A stretch of 64,000 bases of DNA from Natronorubrum sediminis. GTDB lineage: Archaea; Halobacteriota; Halobacteria; Halobacteriales; Natrialbaceae. Of the stretch, positions 48,717-57,712 are shown piece after piece (within the stretch, counting starts at the first letter, position 1; each line of letters begins with the position of its first letter). Below the pieces are notes generated by a model. It had not been told where the DNA came from. It worked only from the letters and a program-made list of their open reading frames with translations, and ran no database searches. Both the position numbers and the translations under genes were made by a program. The DNA lies in contig NZ_FNWL01000002.1 in the NCBI RefSeq assembly GCF_900108095.1, positions 850,748-914,747 on the forward strand, written 5' to 3'.

Positions 48717-49304
48717 ATGGAAACTGAACAGGCTTCGGTGGACCTCGTCGAGGGCGACGTGGTTCGTCAGTTCGCTCGAGCGGCGGTACTCGCCGCGTTG
48801 CTCGGTGCCGTCGCTCCGATCGCGATTCCGTTGCCGCTGTCGCCAGCGCCAGTCACCTTGCAGGTACTGTTCGTCTTCCTCGCTGGCCTCGTTCTGGGGC
48901 CGGTCTGGGGGACGATTTCGATCCTCTTGTACCTCACCGCAGGGGCGATCGGATTGCCGGTCTTCTCGGGGCTCGAGGCCGGTCTCGGAACGTTGTTCGG
49001 CCAGACGGGGGGCTTCCTCTGGTCGTATCCACTCGCCACCGCCCTGATCGGACTGATCGTCCACCGCGGGACGAGCCTGCGCGATCCGGCCGCCGTGGCG
49101 CTACCGACCGTGATCGTCGCACTCGTCGCCGCGACGGTTCTCATCTACGCGATGGGTGCCGCCTACGCGGCCTGGCTCTTGGAACTCGAGGCCTGGGAAG
49201 CGATCGTCACCTTCGTGCTCTTTTTCGTCCCCGGAGAGCTACTCAAGATGGCCGCTGCGATTGCCATCGTCAGAAGTGGCCGCCTCGAGCCGATTCAATC
49301 GTGA
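48717..49304 (+). CDS. bioY: Biotin ECF transporter S component BioY
   Basis: A 195-residue membrane protein with about six helices. PLPLSPAPVTLQVLFVFLAG and the GLPVFSGLEAGLGTLFGQTGGFL stretch are BioY hallmarks that bind biotin. Works with BioM (ATPase) and BioN (transmembrane coupler), coded directly downstream. ATG 48717 is used; the BirA-type dyad immediately in front indicates biotin repression. Confidence 0.93.
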   Translation: METEQASVDLVEGDVVRQFARAAVLAALLGAVAPIAIPLPLSPAPVTLQVLFVFLAGLVLGPVWGTISILLYLTAGAIGLPVFSGLEAGLGTLFGQTGGFLWSYPLATALIGLIVHRGTSLRDPAAVALPTVIVALVAATVLIYAMGAAYAAWLLELEAWEAIVTFVLFFVPGELLKMAAAIAIVRSGRLEPIQS

Positions 49305-49344
49305 CGGGGCACACGAAAACGAGAACGCAGTACACGAGACCACA

Positions 49345-50049
49345 ATGATCGAATTCGACTCCGTCTCCCACGCCTTCGACGACGTCACCGTCCTCTCTGA
49401 CGTCTCGCTATCGATCGACGACGGGACGTTCGTCGTCCTCGCGGGAGCCAACGGCAGCGGCAAGACGACGCTCTTGCGTCACTGCAACGGCCTCCTGTCC
49501 CCGGAGTCGGGCACCGTGCTCGTCGACGGAACGCCCGTCGAAGACGACCTGATCGGTGCCCGCTCGAGCGTCGGCATGGTCTTTCAACACCCGCGGGATC
49601 AGTTCGTCGCCGCGACGGTCGGTGCCGACGTCGCCTTCGGCCCCGAAAATCTCGGCCTCTCGCGCGAGGAGATCGATCGCCGGGTCGAGGGTGCACTCGA
49701 GGCGGTCAACCTCGGCGGTCGCGAAGACGAACGGATCGAGCACCTCTCGGGCGGCGAGCAATCACGCGTCGCCATCGCGGGCGCACTCGCGATGAATCCG
49801 ACTCACCTCGTCCTCGACGAACCGTTTACTGGCCTCGACGCACCCGCCCGCCGATCCGTGCTCGCTCGCCTCGAGTCGCTCGTCGACGACGGGACGGGCG
49901 TCCTGCTCGCGACCCACGACCTGCGGGACGTGCGCGAACTCGCCGACCGAATCGTCGCCATGCGCGACGGCCGGGTTGTCGTGGACGGCCACCCCGACGC
50001 TGCACTCGCGGACCTCGCCGCACTCGAGGTGCGCGTTCCCGATCGGTAA
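49345..50049 (+). CDS. bioM: Biotin ECF transporter ATP-binding protein BioM
   Basis: A 234-residue ABC ATPase: Walker A AGANGSGKTT, Q-loop GMVFQHPRDQFVA, signature LSGGEQSRVAIAGAL, Walker B LVLDEPFTGLD, switch His in ATHDLRDV. It follows bioY and precedes bioN with short gaps, the standard BioMNY order here reversed to Y-M-N. ATG 49345 is preferred to an earlier frame extension because the ATPase strand begins there. Confidence 0.92.
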   Translation: MIEFDSVSHAFDDVTVLSDVSLSIDDGTFVVLAGANGSGKTTLLRHCNGLLSPESGTVLVDGTPVEDDLIGARSSVGMVFQHPRDQFVAATVGADVAFGPENLGLSREEIDRRVEGALEAVNLGGREDERIEHLSGGEQSRVAIAGALAMNPTHLVLDEPFTGLDAPARRSVLARLESLVDDGTGVLLATHDLRDVRELADRIVAMRDGRVVVDGHPDAALADLAALEVRVPDR

Positions 50050-50076
50050 GTTCGCTCAGTCACCGTACTCACTCCG

Positions 50077-50781
50077 ATGCTCACCTACGACCCCGACGAC
50101 ACGTTCGCCCACCGACTCGATCCGCGGTCCAAACTGGCCGTCCAGATCGGATTCGCAGCGACCGCGCTGGCTCACACCAGCCTGCGCGCACTGCTCGCGC
50201 TGAGTGTCGTGACGGCGATTATTCTGCTCGTCGCTCGCGTCCCCGTCCTCGAGGCGCTCTCCGCCTATCGGTTCGCGCTGGTCTTTCTGGTACTCGCGCC
50301 GCTAATCGCTGGCCTCACCCTCGGCTCGCCGTGGTTCGATCTCGCAGACGCCAACGACTCGGCTCGAGCGAGCTACCGGGTGCTCCTCATCTTGCTCGTC
50401 AGTGCCGCCTACATCCGTTCGACGCCGGTCCGAGCCTCTCGAGCGGCAATTCAACGCACGATTCCCGGAAAACCGGGCCAGATACTCGGAATCGGCGTCT
50501 CGCTCGTCTTTCGATTCCTGCCGGTCATCCGAGGCGACCTCCGAACGATCCGCGACGCCATGGCGGCCCGACTGGGCGGACAACGACGCGTCGTCGACCG
50601 CGCCAGCACGCTCGGAATTCTCGGGCTCACGTGGGCGTTCGACCGCGCGGACAGGCTCGCACTCGCCATGCAGGCACGCTGTTTCGCCTGGAATCCGACG
50701 CTGCCGCCGCTCTCGTTTTCCCGAACGGACTACGTCGCCCTCGCGGTCGCCGTCGGATTCGGACTGTCCGCGGTCATCTGA
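50077..50781 (+). CDS. bioN: Biotin ECF transporter transmembrane component BioN
   Basis: A 234-residue CbiQ/EcfT-type protein with about five to six membrane helices. The charged coupling region RASRAAIQRTIPGKPGQIL and ADRLALAMQARCF (EcfT ARG-like motif) contact the ATPase. It starts 27 bases after bioM and ends 3 bases before the convergent MOSC gene. Confidence 0.9.
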   Translation: MLTYDPDDTFAHRLDPRSKLAVQIGFAATALAHTSLRALLALSVVTAIILLVARVPVLEALSAYRFALVFLVLAPLIAGLTLGSPWFDLADANDSARASYRVLLILLVSAAYIRSTPVRASRAAIQRTIPGKPGQILGIGVSLVFRFLPVIRGDLRTIRDAMAARLGGQRRVVDRASTLGILGLTWAFDRADRLALAMQARCFAWNPTLPPLSFSRTDYVALAVAVGFGLSAVI

Positions 50782-50784
50782 GCC

Positions 50785-51276
50785 TCACTCGAGCAAAGAA
50801 ATTTCCGCGCCAGCCCTGATGGTCCCACCCTCGAGAACGTCGGCCCGAAGCCCACCGCGGTGGGTTAGGGCGGCTTCCACCCCATTTTCGGTGTGACGCT
50901 CGAGGAAGCCACACGGTTCACAGAGTCGGTCACCCACGCAGACGACGTCTCCGACCCGAAATCGTTCGCCGACGAGGTGGTTGAGCGGCGTTCCGCTGGT
51001 CTCGATGTTGCGTCGGTGGTCGCCGGGTTCGAGGTCGATGTCCGCTTCTCGTTCGATCGCCTCGAGGGCTTCCTGTTCGATCAGCGTGAGGTCGTAGCCG
51101 TCCGGTCGTTGCTCGTCAGCGTCCCAACTGACGAACGTTCCCGTCTCGATCTCGCTGAAGTATCGATCCCCCCGCAAGCCACTTGCTTCGACGGCGTCGA
51201 CCTCGCGGCGCTCGCACATCTCGGCTTCAGCCTCCGGAGCGGTGAAAATCCGTTCGACCGTCCCTGTTGCGTGCAT
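50785..51276 (-). CDS. MOSC domain protein
   Basis: A 163-residue protein with the MOSC beta-barrel: GLRGDRYF, NIETSGTPLNHL, VGDVVCVGDRLCEPCGFLE, with the conserved Cys in LCEPC. MOSC domains occur in molybdenum-cofactor sulfurase and related sulfur-handling proteins, so a role in metal-sulfur chemistry is likely; the exact partner is unknown. ATG 51276 follows the conserved N-terminus (HATGTVERIF). Confidence 0.85.
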   Translation of the reverse strand: MHATGTVERIFTAPEAEAEMCERREVDAVEASGLRGDRYFSEIETGTFVSWDADEQRPDGYDLTLIEQEALEAIEREADIDLEPGDHRRNIETSGTPLNHLVGERFRVGDVVCVGDRLCEPCGFLERHTENGVEAALTHRGGLRADVLEGGTIRAGAEISLLE

Positions 51277-51323
51277 ACGCCCCGTTGAACGTCGACCACC
51301 AAATACGTACGCCGCGATAGCGC

Positions 51324-52799
51324 TCAGGCGTCCCGGATCGTTCCCGAGAGCACCTTCGCGGCGACGAGCACCGGATCCCACGTCGTATTGAAGGGCGGCG
51401 CGTACGCGAGGTCGTAGTTCTCGAGGTCGAAGACGGTCGCCCCTTCCTCGAGTGCGCCGACGATGGCGTGACTGCGATGAACCGCGCCTTCCCCGTACTC
51501 GCTGACGAGACTCGCGCCGAGGACGCGTCCGGAGTCGCGATCCGCACACAATGTGACGGTGACGGTGCCGCCCTCGGGGTAGTAACCCGCGCGAGATTTC
51601 GCGTCGACAGTCTCCGTAACCGGGTCGAATCCGGCTGCTCGCGCATCGTCGTGGTCCAAAATGCCGGTCCGAGCCGCCTCGATGTCGAACGTCTTGACGG
51701 CGGCCGTTCCCGCGATGGAGCCACCTTCCGTTGGCGTTCCCGTGACGGTCTGGCCAACCGCCCGGCCGTGGCGATTCGCGGTGAGCGCCAGGGGAACGTA
51801 AGCCGGCTCACCGGTGACGGTGTGGGTCGCTTCGGCACAATCGCCTGCCGCATAGACGTCGCCGACGTTCGTCTCGCAGTAGGCGTCCGTCGCGATTGCC
51901 CCCGTCTCGCCGCACTCGATCCCGGCCGCCTCGGCGAGTGCGGTCCGTGGCGTTACGCCAGTCCCGACCAGAACCATGTCGACGGAGACCGACTCGTCGT
52001 CCGTGACGACGGAATCGACCTCCCCCGTGCCGTCTTCACCGTCGCCTCCACCGTTACCGTCACCGCCACCGCCACCGTTACCGCCAGCCAGTTCGCGAAC
52101 GTCGCTCTCGAGGTGAACCACGACGTCCTGTTCTCGAAGGTGCGTCGCCACCGTCTCGCTCGTCTGCTCGCTAAATTGGGTCAGCACGCGCTCGCCGCGC
52201 TGAAAGAGGTGAACCTCGAACTCGTGTTCGGCCAACGCCTCGGCCATCTCGAGGCCGATGTACCCACCGCCGACGATCCCGATGGGGCCGGTACAGTCCT
52301 CGAGATACTGACAGGCTGGGCCGCGATCTGGTTGCGAGAACGTCTCGCCGTCGCGGGCGCGGGCGACGTACTCGCGCAGTTCCTTGCCGTCGCTCATCGA
52401 CCCGAGCGTGTAGACGCCCTCTCGTTCTGTGCCCTCGATATCCGGCATCACTGGCTCCGCACCGGTCGCCAGCAACAGGTGATCGTACGACTGAACGACC
52501 GTCTCCGACTCCGATTTGGCCGTAACCGTTCGCTCGTCCGGATCGACCGAGATGACCTCGTGGCCCGTCCGAAGGTCGATATCGCGTTGCTCTCTGAACT
52601 CCTCGGGCGTCACCGAGACGAGCGACTCGAGCGATTGAATTTCCCCTTTGACGTAGTAGGGCAACCCGCACGCGCCGTAGGAGACCCACTCACCCTTTTC
52701 GAAGACGACGACCTCGAGATCAGGGTCGTCTCGTTTGGCCTTACTTGCGGCGGACATGCCTGCTGCGTCGCCTCCGACGACGACGAGCGTTTCCGTCAT
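51324..52799 (-). CDS. Pyridine nucleotide-disulfide oxidoreductase (CoA-disulfide reductase/NADH oxidase-like)
   Basis: A 491-residue flavoprotein. FAD loop VVVGGDAAGMSAA, active-site Cys44 in SYGACGLPYY, NAD loop GIVGGGYIGLEMAEAL, and a C-terminal dimerisation domain. The single Cys is that of the CoADR/NADH-oxidase/peroxidase family, which keeps thiols reduced. A Gly-rich run at residues 239-260 (ELAGGNGGGGGDGNGGGDGE) is an inserted low-complexity loop in the NAD domain. It follows the MOSC gene on the same strand with 47 bases between. Confidence 0.88.
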   Translation of the reverse strand: MTETLVVVGGDAAGMSAASKAKRDDPDLEVVVFEKGEWVSYGACGLPYYVKGEIQSLESLVSVTPEEFREQRDIDLRTGHEVISVDPDERTVTAKSESETVVQSYDHLLLATGAEPVMPDIEGTEREGVYTLGSMSDGKELREYVARARDGETFSQPDRGPACQYLEDCTGPIGIVGGGYIGLEMAEALAEHEFEVHLFQRGERVLTQFSEQTSETVATHLREQDVVVHLESDVRELAGGNGGGGGDGNGGGDGEDGTGEVDSVVTDDESVSVDMVLVGTGVTPRTALAEAAGIECGETGAIATDAYCETNVGDVYAAGDCAEATHTVTGEPAYVPLALTANRHGRAVGQTVTGTPTEGGSIAGTAAVKTFDIEAARTGILDHDDARAAGFDPVTETVDAKSRAGYYPEGGTVTVTLCADRDSGRVLGASLVSEYGEGAVHRSHAIVGALEEGATVFDLENYDLAYAPPFNTTWDPVLVAAKVLSGTIRDA

Positions 52800-52978
52800 C
52801 TGCCGACCACCGTGGTGACTCGATCACAATCGGGCGCGTCGCGATAGCTCTCGTTCATAGTCGGCCACTTCGAGTCGAAGCGGCGTAAATGGTTCCCGTC
52901 CGCCCGCAGCGGACTGTGGCCGAAGTCGAGACGACCACCGACGACCAGACGGATACCATCCAGTTCTTCGCTGGGTGC

Positions 52979-55426
52979 TCAATCGGTCGTGTTCGAGGGC
53001 AGCGTCACGAAGAACGTCGACCCGACTCCGGGCTCTGATTCGACCCAGATGTCCCCGCCATGATTATCGACGATCTTCTGACATAACGAGAGCCCGATTC
53101 CGGTTCCCGGATACTCGTCGTTCTGGTGGAGTCGTCTGAACACCTCGAAGATCCGGTCGGTCTGCTCGGACTCGATTCCGATTCCGTTGTCGCTAATCGC
53201 GATCTCCCACCACTCCGAGCGCTGGGTCGCCGTGATATCCACTCTCGATTCGCCGTCCCCGCTGTACTTGATCGCGTTCGAAACGAGGTTCTGGAACAGT
53301 TGCTCGAGTTGCTCGGGGTCACCCTCGACGAGCGGCAACGGATCGACGGTGATCCTCGCCTCGCGATCGTTGATCTGGACCTGCAGGTCGTTGAGCGCCC
53401 GTTCGACGACGGTGTTACAATCGACGGTCTCGAACGAACCCTCCGCCTGCTCGACCCGCAAAAACGCGAGCAGATCGTCGACCATCGCCCGCATTCGATC
53501 GGCACCGTCGACCGCGAATCCGATGAACTCGTGGGCGTCCTCGTCGAGTTCGTCACCGTAGCGATTCTCGAGCAACTGCAGGTAACTCGAGATCATCCGC
53601 AACGGCTCTCGAAGGTCGTGTGAGGCCGCGTACGCGAACTGTTTCAATCGATCGTTCGACCGTCTGAGTTGTTCGACCGTTCGCTCGAGGTTTCGTTCGT
53701 ACCGTTGTCGTTCGAGTTCGTACGTCACCCACTGACCCATCAAGTGATGAAACGTCCGCTCGGACTCTGTGAAGTCACTAGTGCGAGGTTCGCTCGAGCC
53801 GAACCAGAACGTTCTGTCCGGTTCGCCCTCGAGTTCGAGGTACGTCCCGAGATACGCTTGGATATCGAATCGGTCGTAGGTCAGCGTGTCCGCGAACCCA
53901 CGCTCGACCGGGTCGACGACCGCACACGTCTCCTCGACGGTCGCCGTCTTCTGACAGTACGTTTCCGAAAGTGGGAGCTGCGCCCCCGGGACGATTCTCT
54001 CGTGGCCACCGTTCGTGACCTCCACCTCGAGTCGATCCGTATTCGGATCGACGGTCGCGATTCCGGCAAACTCCATGTCGAATCGATCACAGCCGAGTTC
54101 GAACATCGACTGTATCTTCTCGTCGAACGTCTGTTCCGTGTCAGCCGCGATTTCGTACAGTTTTCGCTGTGCTCGCTCACGATCCTCGCGCTCGAGTTCG
54201 GTAGTGATCCACTCGCCCATCAACTCCAGGAACGTCACTTCGTCCTCGCCAAACGAGTGCTCGCGGGGCGACGTCGACGCGAAGCAAAGGGTGCCGTACG
54301 GCGTCCCGCGAACGTCTATCTGCGTTCCGATGTAACAATCCAGTCCGTACGTTTCGTACGCCAGGTCGTCGTTCCACTCCTCGGCAGGCGCGTCGACAGT
54401 ACAGATCGGATCGGAGGAGTCGACGACTGCCTGGCAATAGGAACGCTCGAGCGCGTCTCGAGACCCCTGCTGGATGTGCTCGTGAGAACCGCGTGCGTGA
54501 AGAATTTCGAACTCGTCGTCGTGGATCCGGGCGAAAAAACCGATCTCGACGCCGAATCGCTTACAGCCGAGTTCGAGGAACTGTTCGACGGTTTCCCCGA
54601 ACGATTTCGTGTCGTTCGCAGTCGCCTCGTAGAGTTCCCGAAGATACCGTTTGTGCGATCGGAGCGCTGATTTCGTCTTGGTCCGTTCCGCGGCCGTCTC
54701 GAGCATCTGATCGACGGCAGTCTCGTCTTCGTCGGCGTCGGGTGGCTCGTAGTGGACGTTCTCAGAAACGCCGTCCTCGAGAGCGATGTATGGGTGTGTC
54801 TCGAGGACGTCCTCGACGACCGCGTCCGAAAACTCGTCGCGGTTGTACTGGCACAACACGGTGTACTCCTCGTTCCGATAGAGCGGGTTGAGCAACGCCT
54901 CGTACTCGACCAGCGCCTCGTCACTCGCCCGTTCACCCACTGCCCACGTCATCTCTGCGGTTGCCCGCAGACCCGTAAATCCGTCCGCCTTCGATTCCGC
55001 GAGCGTCTCCTCCCAGAACTCGAGCATCGCCTCCGGGTCGAACTCGCCATCCTGACTGTACATCTCGGCCGGCGTGAGCAGGGACAGCGATCCGGACTCG
55101 AGGGCGTCGTCCACGTCGATGCCATTGGATCGCATCGCCGCGAGGACATCTGCCCTCGAGTTATCGTCTGCGACGTACAGACACCGTTCGCCTCGCTCGA
55201 GTCCCTGACGAACGAACGACGCTGCCAGCGTCAACTGGTCGATACCGTCGTCGTTGTCGTAGATGAATGCGTAGTGATCGGTCGAGCGGGCGTGATCGTG
55301 CTCACAGGCGAACTCGAGATCGTCGTGATCGTCGTAATCGTCGTGATCCAGACCGGTCGTTCCTCGGCTCGTCAGGGCAGATCGACCGGTCTTAGCACTG
55401 CTTTCTTGCCCGACGTGGTCACCCAT
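52979..55426 (-). CDS. MEDS-GAF-GAF sensor histidine kinase
   Basis: An 815-residue soluble kinase. The MEDS domain (about 48-225, YAFIYDNDDGIDQLTLAASF) is followed by two GAF domains (about 275-420 and 430-575), a HisKA region with phosphoacceptor His603 (ASHDLREPLRM) and the HATPase (NAIKYSGDG, GIGIESEQTDRIFEVF, GTGIGLSLCQ). MEDS was first named from methanogen/methylotroph sensors and may bind small organic ligands. No response regulator is next to it, so its partner is elsewhere. The promoter carries an inverted repeat. Confidence 0.92.
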   Translation of the reverse strand: MGDHVGQESSAKTGRSALTSRGTTGLDHDDYDDHDDLEFACEHDHARSTDHYAFIYDNDDGIDQLTLAASFVRQGLERGERCLYVADDNSRADVLAAMRSNGIDVDDALESGSLSLLTPAEMYSQDGEFDPEAMLEFWEETLAESKADGFTGLRATAEMTWAVGERASDEALVEYEALLNPLYRNEEYTVLCQYNRDEFSDAVVEDVLETHPYIALEDGVSENVHYEPPDADEDETAVDQMLETAAERTKTKSALRSHKRYLRELYEATANDTKSFGETVEQFLELGCKRFGVEIGFFARIHDDEFEILHARGSHEHIQQGSRDALERSYCQAVVDSSDPICTVDAPAEEWNDDLAYETYGLDCYIGTQIDVRGTPYGTLCFASTSPREHSFGEDEVTFLELMGEWITTELEREDRERAQRKLYEIAADTEQTFDEKIQSMFELGCDRFDMEFAGIATVDPNTDRLEVEVTNGGHERIVPGAQLPLSETYCQKTATVEETCAVVDPVERGFADTLTYDRFDIQAYLGTYLELEGEPDRTFWFGSSEPRTSDFTESERTFHHLMGQWVTYELERQRYERNLERTVEQLRRSNDRLKQFAYAASHDLREPLRMISSYLQLLENRYGDELDEDAHEFIGFAVDGADRMRAMVDDLLAFLRVEQAEGSFETVDCNTVVERALNDLQVQINDREARITVDPLPLVEGDPEQLEQLFQNLVSNAIKYSGDGESRVDITATQRSEWWEIAISDNGIGIESEQTDRIFEVFRRLHQNDEYPGTGIGLSLCQKIVDNHGGDIWVESEPGVGSTFFVTLPSNTTD

Positions 55427-55461
55427 TTGAGCGACCTATTCGACCCGGCCACATAACCATA

Positions 55462-55481
55462 ACACCATAGATAAATGGTGT
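55462..55481. promoter_or_regulatory. Inverted repeat at the histidine kinase promoter
   Basis: ACACCA-TAGATAAA-TGGTGT: perfect 6-base arms around an AT-rich 8-base centre, 36-55 bases upstream of the kinase start on the minus strand. The centre could be the TATA box, so this is a candidate operator. Confidence 0.5.
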
Positions 55482-55829
55482 GATAAAATGCTAATACTCG
55501 ATCGAAGACAATTCGACTCCTCGAGTGGTCCTCTAGGCGGGTAGGCCGTTTCGACACCAAACCGGAGCGAGTCGGATCGATGGGGTCTCGGTTCAAACGG
55601 TGCTACCACGCACTCGAGAGTGCCCGGCACCGAACTCCGACAGCGAGTCATTCGATCGATTCGGCGATGATGAAATTGTAAACGATGGGTGATGCGATGT
55701 TGTCCCCCGATTCAAATTCGTCAAACCGTTCTTCCGGCCCGCGTACTGGTTCCCTGAAAGAACATCGGTGGAGGATTGTAAACTGCGTCCACTTCGATCG
55801 CGTTGCTCGCTCGTACTCTAATTCAAATC

Positions 55830-55864
55830 CACCAGAACGTGCTCACATCCCACCAGAACGTGCT
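55830..55864. repeat. Direct repeat CACCAGAACGTGCT
   Basis: Two perfect 14-base copies, at 55830-55843 and 55851-55864, with a 21-base period, ending about 30 bases from the 3' end of the tRNA-Thr gene. Function unknown. Confidence 0.7.
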
Positions 55865-55893
55865 TCCGCTCACGTATTTGTTCGCCAGAAGTA

Positions 55894-55967
55894 AGCCGGT
55901 GGAGGGATTTGAACCCTCGACCTAATCCTTACGAAGGATTCGCTCTGCCAGTCTGAGCTACACCGGC
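55894..55967 (-). tRNA. tRNA-Thr (anticodon CGU)
   Basis: 74-base cloverleaf without intron. Acceptor stem GCCGGUG/CACCGGC; D arm GCUC-loop-GAGC; anticodon stem AAUCC/GGAUU with loop UUCGUAA, anticodon CGU (Thr ACG codon); T arm GAGGG-UUCAAAU-CCCUC; discriminator U. All stems pair perfectly. CCA is not encoded. Confidence 0.96.
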
Positions 55968-56100
55968 GCGTTCGCGTGCCACGCATCGGCGTCGTCGCCT
56001 CGACACTAACGCGCATTCTATCGTAGGGCCGAAGTCAGCCATAAGGATTGCGAATCGGCGCTGTCGTGCGATCGGTTCCCGCGCTCGGACTCGAGTCCGA

Positions 56101-57117
56101 TTATCGCTCGAGTCGGACGTCGAGACAGACGTTGAGTTCGTGTGGCGCGTAGGAGCGAACGACGCGCTCCGTCTCGACGCTGACCTCGTACTTGGGTTCG
56201 GCTGCCTCGCGGATCGCTCGCTCGCCCGGCCCGAACGGGTCGTCTTCGTGCTGAATATCGTAGTAGTGGATGACGCAGTCGTCGCTCGCGAGGGTAATGG
56301 CGGACTCGAGAAAGTCGTCCGCGCTGTGGGGGAGGTTCATGACGAGGCGGTCGGCCCAGTTCTCGTACTCGGCTGCGACCTCGCGCACGTCCTCACAGAT
56401 CGCCGTCACGCGATCCTCGACGCCGTTCCGGCGCGCGTTCTCGCGCAGGTACTCGATCGCGGTCTCGTTGATATCGACGCCGACGCACTCCGCGCCGCGT
56501 TTGGCGAAGGGAATCACGAACGGCCCGACGCCGGCGAACATGTCGACGGCCCGTTCATGCGTCTCCACGTTCTCACTATCCGAAGCGCGTTGAATCTCGC
56601 CGACTTGCTCGGCGACTCGATGACGCTCGGTCGCGAGTCGTGGCGAGAAGTAGACGTCCGAGAGATCTAGCGCGAACTCACAGCCGTACTCGCGGTGAAC
56701 GACCGTCGTATCCTCGCCGGCGAGGAGATCCCAGTCGCGCACTCGCGTCTCGCCTTTGACCTTCGAGGCCTTGTTCACCACCGTCTCGAGGGGGAGATCC
56801 GACTCGACGACGGCGTCTGCGATCGCTCGAGCGCGCTCGCCGTCGTCCTCGTCGAGCAAGGCTGCGGTTCCGAGTCGTTCGTACGATGGTTCGAATCCCA
56901 GCAGATCAGCGGGCGTCGTCTGCGTCTCGCGTTCGGAGACAGGCCGGGAGACGACCTCGAGGTCGTCGGAAACGGCTTCGGGATCGACGACCGGAACGTA
57001 GAGGTCACCCTCCGCGACCGAGATCTCGTACTCGTCGTCGATCAGGTCCGCCTCCGCCAGTTGGCGACGCGTCGCTTCGCCTTCCTCGCGCGGGACACGG
57101 ACGCACGGCACTTCCAT
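56101..57117 (-). CDS. trm5: tRNA (guanine37-N1)-methyltransferase Trm5
   Basis: A 338-residue class-I SAM methyltransferase. YFSPRLATERHR starts the catalytic domain, DMFAGVGPFVIP binds SAM, and NLPHSADDF is the conserved NLP motif. The N-terminal 150 residues hold the tRNA-recognition domains D1/D2. It makes m1G37 in many tRNAs, preventing frameshifts. In archaea it also starts the wyosine pathway for tRNA-Phe. ATG 57117 gives the conserved opening (EVPCVRVPREEGEATR). It lies downstream of the tRNA-Thr gene on the same strand by chance. Confidence 0.93.
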   Translation of the reverse strand: MEVPCVRVPREEGEATRRQLAEADLIDDEYEISVAEGDLYVPVVDPEAVSDDLEVVSRPVSERETQTTPADLLGFEPSYERLGTAALLDEDDGERARAIADAVVESDLPLETVVNKASKVKGETRVRDWDLLAGEDTTVVHREYGCEFALDLSDVYFSPRLATERHRVAEQVGEIQRASDSENVETHERAVDMFAGVGPFVIPFAKRGAECVGVDINETAIEYLRENARRNGVEDRVTAICEDVREVAAEYENWADRLVMNLPHSADDFLESAITLASDDCVIHYYDIQHEDDPFGPGERAIREAAEPKYEVSVETERVVRSYAPHELNVCLDVRLER

Positions 57118-57225
57118 ACCGCTACTCTCCGACGGGCCGCCGTAACGGTGACGTTTTTGGACTCGAGGACTCGCCGCCGGTTCGTTCCGTGAACAGTTTT
57201 CAGGTAGCCGGCGATAGTCACTGAC

Positions 57226-57630
57226 ATGGAGCAACTCACGACCGTCGACACGGTCCACGAGGAGGGCTCGTGGCTGTTCACGGTGAGCGACCGGTTCGGC
57301 GACGAAGAAGAGGTGATTCTCGTTCCCTGTGAAGATGGGGTCGAGGCCTGGGTCAACCGCTGTACGCACGAATCCCAACGATTCGATACCGGCCGTGGCG
57401 CACCGATTCGTAACGGGCAGATCGTTTGTCCCCGCCACGGGTCGATGTTCGACTCCTGTTCGGGTCACTGTGACAACGGCGAAGCGGCCGACACGACGCT
57501 CCCTGCGGTCGATATTACGGTCCACACCGACGGGACGATCTTTCTCACTGACGACGACGTGACGTTCGCACACGAGGGCGGGATCAACGATGACGACGGC
57601 CCGGACTCGACGTCGCACATTTCACTGTGA
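57226..57630 (+). CDS. Rieske [2Fe-2S] ferredoxin-type protein
   Basis: A 134-residue soluble protein. The cluster ligands are Cys46 and His48 (RCTHESQR) and Cys68 and His71 (CPRHGSMFDSCSGHC). An extra Cys pair follows the second motif. No membrane helix, so it is a Rieske ferredoxin for an oxygenase or another electron-transfer chain rather than a bc1 subunit; the partner is not nearby. Divergent from trm5. Confidence 0.9.
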   Translation: MEQLTTVDTVHEEGSWLFTVSDRFGDEEEVILVPCEDGVEAWVNRCTHESQRFDTGRGAPIRNGQIVCPRHGSMFDSCSGHCDNGEAADTTLPAVDITVHTDGTIFLTDDDVTFAHEGGINDDDGPDSTSHISL

Positions 57631-57712
57631 CGATCGGTTAGCATGTCACTTCAGGCCAGCATTCGATACCCGTCTCGAAAGCGTATTCCCGCCACTCTCA
57701 CTACACCAACGC

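Larger units (their letters stand above)
55427..55893. other. Intergenic region between histidine kinase and tRNA-Thr
   Basis: 467 bases with lower GC. Holds the kinase promoter, the inverted repeat (55462-55481) and the direct repeats at 55830-55864. No gene that I can support. Possibly degraded accessory DNA, as the 3' side of tRNA genes is a frequent integration site. Confidence 0.5.

Noticed and set aside
55894-55967. tRNA gene as attachment site with duplicated 3' end
   Set aside because: I found no second copy of the tRNA 3' end elsewhere in the window, so no element boundary can be claimed.
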